In this document: positions 11,991 to 35,000 of the stretch, in pieces | How the letters are laid out: every line of letters starts with the position of its first letter | Position numbering within the stretch: the first letter of the stretch is position 1 | NCBI GenBank assembly: GCA_031841125.1 | Contig: CM063113.1 | Location: 22,837,312-22,901,311, forward strand | Direction: 5' to 3' | DNA from: Acanthococcus lagerstroemiae | Taxonomy: Eukaryota; Arthropoda; Insecta; Hemiptera; Eriococcidae | DNA: 64,000 bases | Made by a program: the position numbers and the translations under genes | The notes under the pieces: generated by a model | Seen by the model: the letters and a program-made list of their open reading frames with translations, nothing else | Databases searched by the model: none | What the model was told of the DNA's origin: nothing

Positions 11991-12538
11991 TAATGATACA
12001 AACACGCCAATTCTGCACCATCTTTAATTACTGTTTGGAAAAGCCTTTTCGACTTCAACCATCACACACGCCAATTCATCTAAGCCTATGATCGTCGACC
12101 AAATACAAAACAGGTATTAATTTTGTATATTAAATTAACATACAACATACGAACGAACGAAACACAACGCTTAAAATACAGTTCTAACATCCTGAAATAT
12201 GAATTAGGAGAGGTAAAAACGAAACAAAATATTAAACAAGAAAAAAAAAAATAAAAAAAATAGGTAACAAACAATATCGCCAAAACACTATCTAAACAGC
12301 GCACAATCACAGTATATAATTATAGTTAACGTTAAAAGCGCATCCGCGCGACTCAAATCCATTATGGTTTACTTAATTACAATCAAACCCTGCTAATTCT
12401 CATTTGGACTTATTCTCTACAGGTTGCTCTGTCCGCTTGCGTATTTCATGTCAGCAACAGTACGTCCAAAGTTATCAAATCGAACGTTGGAAGCGATAGG
12501 AAGCACGTGGAAATACAAATTGTGTCTCACCACACCGT
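11991..12538 (-). other. Probable 3' UTR and downstream flank of FEM1B-like gene
   Basis: This lies directly downstream of the stop codon at 12,539 on the minus strand. It is AT-rich, with an A-rich stretch near 12,240-12,262. I saw no convincing AATAAA signal on the minus strand, so the transcript end cannot be placed. Confidence 0.35.
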
Positions 12539-23915
<11,377 letters not shown>

Positions 23916-23951
23916 TTTTCGAACCAGAACACAACGAAAAAATGGAATCAA

Positions 23952-24460
23952 TGCACGGCGATCGTGAGTGCGACTTCAAAAAAAGAAGCGAAACTGGCGA
24001 CGAGAGCTTGCTACGCACATTTTTTTATCAGACAATGAACGATATTTTTAGCCTAAATTTCAAATCTCGAAAATGACGCATTAAATAATTATTACTGCAC
24101 TCGGGAAAAAACACGACGAGCATGAAAGTTGAGCCCTAGGGTACGAATGAATAAATTAAAACAATTTTTATACTGAATTAAAGGAACTTATTTAGATTTA
24201 ATTACTACTGAATAATACTGATAGGATCCACGCAAATGAAAACAAACACAGTTCTGCTGTAACTATTGAAGATCAGAAAAGCTCGAGGCCACTGCAGAAT
24301 GCAGAAAGTCAGGTCATAGACTTCACAGTCAAAGTTGAAGGGGATAAGAATGCTTTTTAACACACTATTGCGCTCCCTAGTGAATTCTATTGCAAGCTTC
24401 GTTCAAATGACGATGAAGCTTGCAGGCTTGCAGCTTGAAGCGCGAGATAAAAACGGTTTT
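23952..24460 (-). promoter_or_regulatory. Putative promoter/5' UTR region of FEM1B-like gene
   Basis: This lies immediately upstream of the first FEM1B coding exon. It is AT-rich with no clear TATA box or initiator that I could place. The assignment is positional only. A hAT-type MITE pair begins at 24,469, about 550 bases from the start codon. Confidence 0.3.
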
Positions 24461-24468
24461 CTTTTTTC

Positions 24469-24862
24469 CAGGGATGGCAAACGAAACCGTTTTTTTTTTC
24501 GTTTCGTTATTTCGTTTCAATATTTTTGACAAAAATCAATCGTTATTTTGTAATTTCATTATTTCGTTTCGTTTGTTTGCCATCCCTGCTATTTACTGAA
24601 CTCACCCTGACTCAACTCACCCGGGAAAAGAAATGAAATTTCGATTACAGTAGGCTCGGCTACTAGTTCCCGACCCTAGAAAGTGGTTGCAATAGGCTCG
24701 GCTACTAGTAGCCGAGCCTAAAAATTACAAATCAGAAAACTAGGGATGGCAAACGAAACGTTTTTCTTTTTCCGTTTCGTTATTTCGTTTCAATATTTTA
24801 GACAAAAATCAATCGTTATTTCGTTGTTTCCTTATTTCGTTTCGTTTCGTTTGCCATCCCTG
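24469..24862. mobile_element. Composite hAT-type MITE: two 120-bp units, outer 8-bp TSD
   Basis: Two direct copies (24,469-24,588 and about 24,743-24,862) each begin gggatggcaaacgaaac and end with the inverse, ttgccatccctg. They flank a 154-bp spacer. The 8-bp cttttttc lies immediately left of the first copy (24,461-24,468) and immediately right of the second (24,863-24,870). The inner flanks ctatttac and gaaaac do not match each other. The duplication thus brackets the whole 394 bp as one insertion. The spacer contains the palindrome ggctcggctactagtagccg (about 24,696) and a partial copy at 24,651. Confidence 0.82.
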
Positions 24863-24870
24863 CTTTTTTC

Positions 24871-25600
24871 GGTCCTCGCTCAGCGCGCGTGCGGCGCCAT
24901 TGCTTGGCTTCGTTGGGGCACTGAAGACTACAAAGATGCTTATCAACTTATCATCCACTACCTATCATGGTACAAAACTAGACAGCTCCAGGCACATAGG
25001 CGTAAATGGGGGGAGGGGCTCAGGAGTTTAGCCTCCCTAAATTCACTCAAAGCCAACCCCCCTCCGGGATTAAGAAATATACATGGGAAAGACAGTATTG
25101 TTTTGTTTCTTGTCAACAGTCTGTGACACCCTCCCCCCTCCCCCCACTTCAGGTCGACTATTTGCGCTTTCCGCAGGTAACATCCAGTCAACATGTTAGC
25201 GACGATCATAGATTTACTGAAGAATCCTTTTGGGAATCTCGTATTAAAAGCTTCAAGAACCTAGAGGTACCAGTAGCATTGAAAGTTTTTTTTTTTTTTT
25301 CGAGAGATACAAAAATTTTTAATTTAAACAGAAGAAAAGTTCTCTCGGCTTTAAAAACTGAGTTAACAAGCAAAACATCTCAAAAATCTTCATTTCTGAA
25401 ATCTCTCAAAATTAATACTTTGTACTCTTCCCCTTTTTTGGTAGAGCGGGGGCAACAATATATTTCTGAATTCCTCTCCACCCAATGTAATTAGGAGGTA
25501 CGAATTGATATTATATTTAGAAAATTTGAAAAAATTCAAGCATTACCAACATCATTATACGTTATATGGTATAACTGTGGGGGGGGTGTTCCAATCAATT
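24871..25600. other. Intergenic stretch without recognised feature
   Basis: AT-rich intergenic DNA with a T run at 25,287-25,300 and an uninformative open frame (25,006-25,494 plus). No domain was recognised. Confidence 0.4.
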
Positions 25601-25664
25601 TTCGAGAGTTGCAAATGGGTCACTTTTCCGCGGGTAACTAGAAGGTAACTAATTGCAATATCGG

Positions 25665-25800
25665 GATGCGCAAAATCCTGTCAATTACCCGGGTAACGAA
25701 AGGGGAACCAAGGGTAACTGATCTGGGTAATCTGAGGGTAACCGAGGGTTGCAAATGGGTAACTTTTCCGCGGGTAACTAGAGGGTAACTGATTGCGCAT
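25665..25800. repeat. GGTAAC-rich MITE-like repeat, copy 1
   Basis: The stretch begins gatgcgcaaaatcc and ends gattgcgcat, a short terminal inverted repeat. The interior is made of gggtaac blocks separated by short spacers (cccgggtaac, aagggtaactg, gggtaacttttccgcgg). A second copy of the same organisation lies at 31,520-31,703. A partial array of the same blocks precedes it at 25,610-25,655. Confidence 0.7.
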
Positions 25801-26596
25801 AGGGTTGTTACATCCAGATTTCATGAAATATTACTCAACTGATGAGTAAAGTGACATTATTGCTAATATTATGTTGGAAATGTGATACTATTTTCTGCTA
25901 ATATGAGGTGGACGTGTTCAATCGAAAAAATTTCAAATCATTTTTCAGTCACGTCTTAATCATTTTTTGAAATTTTCACTGAAATATTAATCACTTTCAA
26001 GGTCACACTGCATAGCAAATCGCCTCAAGTTAGTAACTTATTGCCCTCTCATCTTAAAAGTGAGTGAAACGAATTGTCAGTCGAGTCGGTCTTTTCTTCC
26101 GGACAAAAATAACTTCCGCGCACCTATGCTAATAATTAGTGTAATAATTATTATGGTAACTCTTTCTCAGGTCAGTCACATGTTTCACATATGTTTCTGC
26201 CACGTTTGGGTTCATTATTCACACAGGTACTTAATCCGTGTTTTGTCGTACAGTCAAAGCAGGTGAAGAGCATGCGCTGTACAATATACATATACAACAG
26301 TGAAATGTGTCATCTTGATAATCTTTAACAGAAAACCGTACAAAAATATCTTTCCGAAAATGTTAAATTTAATTTCAAATCCTTTTGGCAAAGATAGGTA
26401 ACACACAATACCAGCTAAACTACAAGGAAATGTGAGTTTGTACATTGCTTCTTTGAGTAAGTTCACTTTGTTAGAGGCCATATAAGTACTACCCATATTT
26501 CTATATATGATTCACTTCCTCAAAAATTCTGTAGCCTACCTGTGTACTTATGTTAATGCGACTCCACTCAAGTTAGTGAATCTCACATATTGTTTG

Positions 26597-26965
26597 TAGG
26601 GCCGGATCTAGGATTTTCGGGCCCCAGAGCCTAAGCTTAGTGGAGCCCTCTCCTCGGTGGAAGAACTCAAATGTCTCAAGGCTAGAATATTAGGTGTGTA
26701 TCTATTTGAAAAGAAAAAAATGTGCATGAAATTGATTTTTAATGTTTTTATCGGTTGGTAATGGTAACTAACGGTATTATTTTGGATTTGTAATCTTCCC
26801 GGGGGGGGGGGGGTATGTGTGTTCATAGTTTCATAGTTGGAATTATTCGTGGATAAGAGTAAGCGACTGGCGATCCGTAAGAAATTTGCGTTTTTACTTC
26901 TAGTTACCTATTTCATTTTTCCTCTTGGTGGGGTTCCGGTGAGTACACTCTTAAATCCGGCCCTG
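26597..26965. mobile_element. hAT-type MITE, 369 bp, 8-bp TSD (7/8)
   Basis: The ends are TAGGGCCGGATC and the inverse, GATTTAA-type end TAAATCCGGCCCTG. The flanking octamers are attgtttg (26,589-26,596) and attgttta (26,966-26,973). Terminal AGGGCCGGAT is a common hAT MITE end. The interior is non-coding with a G run at 26,799-26,811. Confidence 0.8.
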
Positions 26966-26973
26966 ATTGTTTA

Positions 26974-29036
26974 TTCGCATTAATTTTGTATAAAACATGT
27001 ATGGGTCAGTTACGTAGACGGTAGCTTGTTATTTTTGTACAGAGGGGGTTGGCAAGATTTAAAAAAGAAATCCCACAAAGGATGACCACGGGGTTTAAAA
27101 GTAATTTTGGGATGGGATGGGGTAGTAATTGTCAAGACTAATAATGGAAGAACGACATTAATGAATAAATAGAAAAATTTTAGGAGGGGTAAACTGGTAC
27201 TCTAGCCCTTACATAATTCTGCATAGGAAAGTCCCCCGTCCCCTCGTAAAAGTCAGTTTTAAAAAAAGGGGATCGTCATACAAACTCTTCATTTACTCAT
27301 GTATCTCGAGTTGTCAGTACAATAATAACAGTTAATTTACGTTTATTGATGAAAGACATTCGATAATTGTGGTTTTAATTTTAAATGCGCTCTTATTAGT
27401 TTTAATAAACAAAATAATGTGGTTTAATTAAAATCGTTTTCCTCGTTGTTGGTCAGTATAATTTCGAAGACACCATTCGGAATATCGTGCATGTAATCGA
27501 CTCGTGTTCTTCCGATCAGTATATAATCGAGTAGGTAAGTACACTATGCATTGAAATGATTTTAAGGGCAGTACCTTTTCTACGAGGAGTTGTCTGATTG
27601 ACTTGGATGAGATACGAGAGAATATTGTTTGAAGAAAGAGAGATACCTACTAGCCTACTACACTTTCAATTGACCAACTTTCAAGAAACGTACAATTTAT
27701 TTAATGTTAGAGATTCACATGCGAAATTAACTAGGCTCAAAATTCAGAATTACGTTAGAGTACAGAATAGGACTGAGGATTGTACGCACCAGTGCAAGAA
27801 CCAGATCGAGGTTTGAGCAATATAAATCTAAATAGCTTTCATACCTACACAAAAACAAGAGACAACCTAAGTGTAGCATACTTGCTGGGTAAAAGAATGA
27901 ATCCACAGAGCTGGACGCAAGAAATAACCAAGTTGCGTTTTGATTAGTACCTACCGTCAGACACTATACCTCTTACATTATTGAAGTTACACGTAAAGAT
28001 GGAATGACAGACCGATGTGCTAACTGAAATATGCCTGTGCTACTTCATGCACCCACTCTTCCAGAAGTAATAGAATATATAGATTGAAAACGAACAAGCC
28101 CTCGTGTAGCCAGTGCTTCATTTGTACACTTACAGTGGAGTATGATAATAAAATGAGCATGCGGAAGTTGGTTTCCATTAAGTAGATAATTATTACGCAA
28201 GTTTAGCGCTCAAGAATAGCCTGCACATTTTTTCAGGAATCCGCATTCAATTAACTCGGCCTTTAGGTACTCAGTGATTACCTTTGTAAAATGATGGGTG
28301 ATACGGTTCCACGAGGTCAGAATACAAGAAACGTTCCTGTCCTTACTAGTAGGTACTCACTTCCTACCTATTCTACCATTTCACTTCATGTCACGTTAAT
28401 TAAATTGGGGAATGAATCGAAAAATAATTGTTTAGTTTTCACAATATGGCCGTTCTAATGCATATTATGTGAACTTACCCGTTCTGACATCGAGAAGATT
28501 CTGTTAAACATGATGGTTACGCGTAGGTATTTCCAACTGCACAAACATCGACCAACGAACAAACTACCGTACGAATAGTTTTCTCGTTAATGATGGAGAG
28601 ATACGACTTACTCTATTGAATGGTGTTATTCATTCTTATCAGTGTATATAATTGAAATAATTCGGCTTCAATATCTCTTATCAATGTTTAAACAGAGAAT
28701 ACATTCTTAAATGAATAGATTCATTATCTTTTTATTTTTGCGTAGTCCGTCGGTGTCATACCACGGCGTCGTGAACCAAATAAAATCGATTATTAAAGTC
28801 GAGTAACTTCTGAATTATATTCATAAAAATATACAAACAACATTAAAATAAGTCGCCGCCTTCGGGCATAAAATGAATAAGCGCAATTTCCAAAAGCGAG
28901 ATATAGAAACGCTTTTACACCTGGGTATATGTTAGTGCCTCTCTCGTTGGGTAGAATGTTTTAAAAGTGAAGAACAACATTTTCCGTTCAGTCGATAACA
29001 ATTGCAAAAAAAAAAAGTTTTTTTTCTGCCATCGAC
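26974..29036. other. Intergenic interval between FEM1B- and FAMeT-like genes
   Basis: No gene or repeat was recognised. It should contain the 3' UTR of the FAMeT-like gene at its right end. The minus strand has an AATAAA at about 28,731-28,737, roughly 300 bases past that stop codon, which could be the polyadenylation signal. Confidence 0.35.
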
Positions 29037-32000
29037 TTATACAAACATCAATTCAAATTGAGGTTTTGACACTTCGTTTCCACCGAAAGGAATGTAGCAC
29101 ACTCCATGGCTGGGTTGCACCTGGGGAAACAGACATCAATCACTGGATTAATAAAAGGCAGCATAGTTTACATTAACTTGTTCAACATTACTTTGCTTTC
29201 CCCGGTTTTCTTCAGTACTCACTTCACGACACCAGGTTTGCTCGCATTCTTCTTAATTATTATTTTGTACACGTCATTAGCGGAACTATACATGCGAGTC
29301 TAGTATCTTCACCCGGGCACTGATAATTGATAATACGAGTAGAAACAAAATGAAACTTACCTTTCCTGGTGTCACCGACCCTTCATGATGAGCCCGACCA
29401 ACATACAACGTTTCTCCAGTTTCCGACTGTCCGCCGACAAAGGCTCCTGGGGGAATCTGACCGCCACTGTGCGGCACCCATCGTGGACTGCAGTCACACA
29501 GTATCTGAAATCCCCACGGATTATTACCTGAACTGATAGTATTAATCTCCTCACTGTAAACCATCCCCAACAGCCTGCACTTACTTCGTATTCATTCTTG
29601 GGATTCTCACGACCTCCCCAAGCCACATAGGCGACTCCGTGAGATTTCACCAGTTTACCAGGCAGTAACGCTCCCTCGTGACGAGCCCTGGCGACGTACA
29701 TCGGCTCGCCGTTCACGTCGTTACCTGCAACGACCGCAGTTGGCGGTACAGATCCGTTAGCACTGGGCAACCATCGCGGAGCCATGGTAGGCATTCCATA
29801 GCCCCCCATGCCAGGCACGGGAGCCGCGGGCGGCACCCCCGGTTGTACAAATTCAGGATTGAATCCGGGTTGCGGGTAACTCATGGAAGCCGGTGGCGGA
29901 TAGCCCATGGTAGCTGCTGGTGGTGGATATCCTTGAGGTCCTCCAGGAACAGGTACTGGAATGCAAGCGGAAAATAAGCGAATCAATATCAAGTGATTGG
30001 CATCGTCTGACACATAAATTAAAAATATGACTACATATATCCACTTTTTAATATCCTGGGAGAGCGACCAAATAGGGATTTCAAAGTACAAGGACAAGTG
30101 GTTGATAAATGTACATACTAGAGAACATCTATTGTATTTCGTCACGTTGACAAATGATAACTTGGTGTTTTTACAGAGACAAATGCGACTTTAGTGTTCA
30201 AACTCGACACTACATGGTGACACCACCGATAGCAACAAATGGCACCGACCTCTGTATACGTGCGAAGACAACGGGTACTGCCAGGTAACATAGAAGAAAA
30301 TGATTCTTTCATATACTAGCGCGGTTTAGTAATAACAGCGAAATAATGAGCATGCTGAGTAATTAAGTGTTAATACCGTATATATACGTACCATCGATGA
30401 GCCAATGACCGGAGGCACCCCAGCCGGTGCACACGCCGAAATGCTGAATGGGGAATAACTGCGGATCTTCGTACCTCAGTATGGGATTCGGATCGTTCTG
30501 TACGCCCGCTGATATCACACCGTATTCCCAGCGTATCCAGAAACCCCTGTACTCGTTATTGTTCAAGATCTGAGGAGTAGCTACTTCGACCACATCGGGT
30601 TGCTGTTTATTTTTTCGGATCACCGATTTCGTGTTTCCCCAACCGCCGAAGAAAATCTGGAAAAGAGAAAATTTCATTAGAAAGATGCGGTGTAATTAAT
30701 GAAGTTACCACTTTGGTCTGATATTTGTTGCGATGCTACAAACTCCAGGTGTGGATCCCTATAGGGGTCCTTGTTTTCGCGTCATTTCTGAGTATGTTTT
30801 CGAGTGAGAGAGTGAGACTAAGTTTCGTAATACACATTGCCATCTGAAATGAGCTTGAAGACCGACGCACAATCGAACGGCCATCAAATCAATGAGTTGT
30901 CAGTTGTAGCAGAATGAGAATAGCCAGAATACAACAGTACCTAGTCAACCAGATTCATTTGCCAGCGAAATCTGACTAGATTTCACCTGGACCAGGTTCG
31001 AGTCTCACCAGCGCCGGAGAGTTATTGCTGTTATTCGAATAGCCCCTCTAACATCCTAGCGAACACAGCGATTACAGTATCAATCGAGGTGGAATGATAG
31101 CGCGCCTTATAACTCACCCAGTTTGGAAGAACGAGACATTACAACCAGATCAGAAAGATTCGGTACTGTTCGTGTACAGGTCGTGAAACACATGGCTAGT
31201 GGGCGAACTGCGGCTGCACACTCTTCGACACAGAGGAAGAAAACACTAACGCAGCAAACTGTGGGAACAACAAACTACCCCAACTAACCCTGCCCAGTAA
31301 AGTTGCGCGTCAGAAACAGCAATTGCCAATGTGGGCATCGGATACGGTACCTGAAGAAGAAGAATCTAGACTTCTGCTTCTGGCAGTTAACTCTGACATA
31401 TTTCGTTTTTTCTTAAACAAAATGAAGTAGATCATACAAGTTTGTATGGAATTCGATAGAATGAAGTAACTCATTCTATCCTGAATTACGATTTACGATT
31501 TATTACCACTTCCGGGGCGGATGCGCAAAATCCCACTAGTTACCCGGGTAACAAACGGGTAACTTTTCCGCCACGGGTAACTCGAGGGTAACTAATTACG
31601 TAGTATCCCGCCAGTTACCCGTGTAACTAAAGGGGAACACGGGTAATCTGAGGGTAATTCGAGGATAACAAATAGGTAACTAGAGGGTAACTGATTGCGC
31701 ATCGGGTCAGAAATTTTCTGAAAATAGGTATTCATGGGCTAGAATTCCCAAAACATCAATCTATAAAATTCATGATATTCCATCAGATACCTAAGATTAA
31801 AGGCAATCAGATATTTAAGCGCTTTTTATTACATTCGAGTAGGTATATAAAGTTTAGGGCTCGGTTGCAACAAAATTCTTTTCATTTGTGTACTGCATAT
31901 TATAATTAATAAAATTGGGATTTAAACCTGCACTAGAGTGCGCTGCAAAATTACCTGCGCGGGTGTTATAGCGGGTGAACATGAGTGAGTGATCATGTAT

Positions 32001-35000
32001 ATTTTCAAATAGAAAAACTACTATCTTCAGGAGGGTAAAAAAACGAGTAAAATTTATTCCACCAGTAGAACTGATTATAATTCAATTTTTTAGTGACGAT
32101 GCAGTTAAATTTAGGACAAATTTTCTTTGAAAGTACGAACTACCGCCTGCAGCACTTTCAAAGAAGGCTCGGGAGGAAATGCGGAAAAGAATGAAAGCGA
32201 TTCACGAAGTTTGGAAAGAGAAAACCTTACAGGAGTTGTACGACATGGTAGAAAGGGCGATTAAAGAGGTTTCAACCGAATTTAGTAAAACTAGCACGGT
32301 GACGCGAACCGATGACAAGATATCCGAGGAGACATCCTAATCGACAAGAGGGATAAGCTTGAAGGGAAGGAGAGGAAATCGCCAAGAGAGAAAATCGAGA
32401 TACTGATGCTGAGGAAAAAAGTTAGGATGGAAATTAGGAAGGACGTAAGAGAGTACGGTGAGAGGAAAATTGAGGAATTGCTGCCAAACTATGGATCAGT
32501 AAAGAGAGCTAAAAAAGAAATATACCCATGACAGGAAACTCGTCGCTAGTACGAACAATCAAAGAGGGAGCAAGGTGTACGAACGAAAAAGTACCTATTG
32601 TAGGTGTCGCGACGCGATATTACGAAGAGTTGTACAGGCGTGAGGAACCAGATGAAGAAATGACCAATATCGAGCCGCGCACAGAACAAGATGAGTTCCC
32701 CGACTTTATGATAACAGAGATGGAGAAGGCTATAAAAACGCTGAAAACCGGAAAAGCAACAGGACCTGACGGGATAGACAATACCACGCTGAGAGTATTC
32801 GCAGAAGAACTGGCTCCCACTCTAATTCAGCTCGCTAACAAAATAATGGAAACGGAAACCACCCCGAATCAATGGAAGGAGGCTGAGATAATACTAATAC
32901 ATAAAAAAAAGGAGTAAAAGCGAAATCAAAAACTATAGGCCTATTAGTCTCACTCCCAGCACAGGGAAACTATTTATGAAAATTATGAAGGATAGGCTCT
33001 GCCCGAACCTGGATTCCCAACAGGCCAGGGAACAAGCGAGGTTTAGAAGGAATCGCTCCACAGTTGATCAGATTTTTATAATCGACCAAATTAGGTATCG
33101 AAAAAACCCTAGAATACAACTTAAAAATGTACTTACTTTTTATAGACTTCGAGAAAGCGTTCGATTCGATCAGTCACAAGTACTTATGGAAAGCACTCCA
33201 GGAACAGGGGGTGGGCCAAAAGGTAATTAATATTCTAAAAAATACGTACAAAGATGCTACAGCCTACGTCAAGACTGATGTGAAAGGGGAAAACTTCAAA
33301 ATAAGCCGGGGGTTCAGGCAAGGGGACCCCTTATCACTAAAATTATTCAACTGTGTATTAGAGAGTGCTATGAGAAAATTAGATTGGGAGAAGAATAGTC
33401 TAAAAATCGATAGCGAATACTTTAACAATTTGAGATTCGCGCATGACGTGGTATATTGATCTTTGAAGATCTGAAAGAATTGGCAAAATGTGCCGAAGAA
33501 TTCATTCAGGTGTTTAAACAAGCCGGGTTTTAAATAAACATGAGCAAAACAAAAATCTTATCGAATGCGAGGAAAGAACCGCAGGAGAGGAAAACGAATG
33601 GGCGGGAGAAATAGTCTACCTAGGGCAGACAATTTCATTTAACAAAAAGGAGAGAAAAAGAATTGTCGAACAGAATAAGAAGTGGCTGGAACAATTACTG
33701 GAAGCTGAAGAATATCTTTAAAGGGAGACTGCATATCCGGACCAAAACAGAAGTATGGAGAAGCTGCATTCTACCCTCGCTGACCTACGGAGCCCAAACG
33801 TGGGCCCTTACAAAATCAAATGTTGAAAGTCGATGGAAAGAAGTATGCTCAACATCAGACTCTCAGACAAAATTCAAAATACAAAAATTAGGGCAAAAAC
33901 AAAAATGCAGGACATCGATTATTTTGTAAAGAAAAGCCAGTGGAAATACGCGGGTCACATTTGGCGACAGGGGGATGAAAGATGGGAAGAAAGGGTGGAG
34001 GGATGGATCCCGTATGACAGGAAAAGGAGAAGGGGGAGACCCCTCACCCGGTGGAATGACGAAATAACCAAAATGTTGGGTCATAAATGGAGAAGGCATA
34101 CCGCTAACAGGGGAAAATGGAGGGGGAAAGGGGAGGCATTTGCCCTAAAATAGGCGGTGTGTGCAGCAGGGGAAGAGATGGAGGGAAGTGGCCCCAGTTA
34201 GCTGGGACGCACAGAACCATTTTTTGTACAGAGAATAATTGTATGCACACAGATATGCTGAAATAAATTTCTTTGAAAGTGGATTTCTAATCGACTTATA
34301 ATGATAGTTGAAGTTTGCTACACGCTTATGGTAAATCATACGTAATCACTCACACATATACAGGGCTGCCAACAGCACTTGAGACTCTAAGTTTAAATCC
34401 CATGGTAATTCAGCTAGCTGTTGGGCAGTTTTAACAGAAGTGGAATGAATCAGTCGTTTTTACTACACAAAGATTCTGAATAATCGAGAATTCGGTATTT
34501 TATTGTTCTACTTTCCACAATGCTGTACCGGTGCTCCAATGTCATGCAACACATTCGGTTGTAAAAACAAAACGAAAAAAACAGATGGAATGACTATGGA
34601 ATGACTCACACTCTCAGTTTTTCGCTGTACAAATTTAGGCGTTCTGTATTGAGCGTTTACTTCGAAAAATCAGGTCATTTCTGAAGCCAGAAAAAAAAAC
34701 GAATTTAAAACAGCATGCCGGAATAGGATTTACGGTTATCTATTCGTACACTATTCTTCTGTATTGTTCGTCAAGGTCGACTTTTCGAGTGTCAACATGA
34801 AATATAATGCGGATATCTTCGATGACGTGGTTACGAACCTATACTTGATGAATCGGTTTTCAATACACTTAGCACAGTATATCTATAGTGCAGCTAGTAC
34901 TCAGCATTCTAGCAGGTACACGTCATTATCTATGTAAGAGTTATCTACATATTAAGAAACGTGGTTGTCGGTGTTAAGTCCAAAATAATCCTCGTTGTAT

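Noticed and set aside
30985..31020. Possible second tRNA-like B box (ggttcgagtctc)
   Set aside because: No A box at the right distance and no flanking repeats were found.
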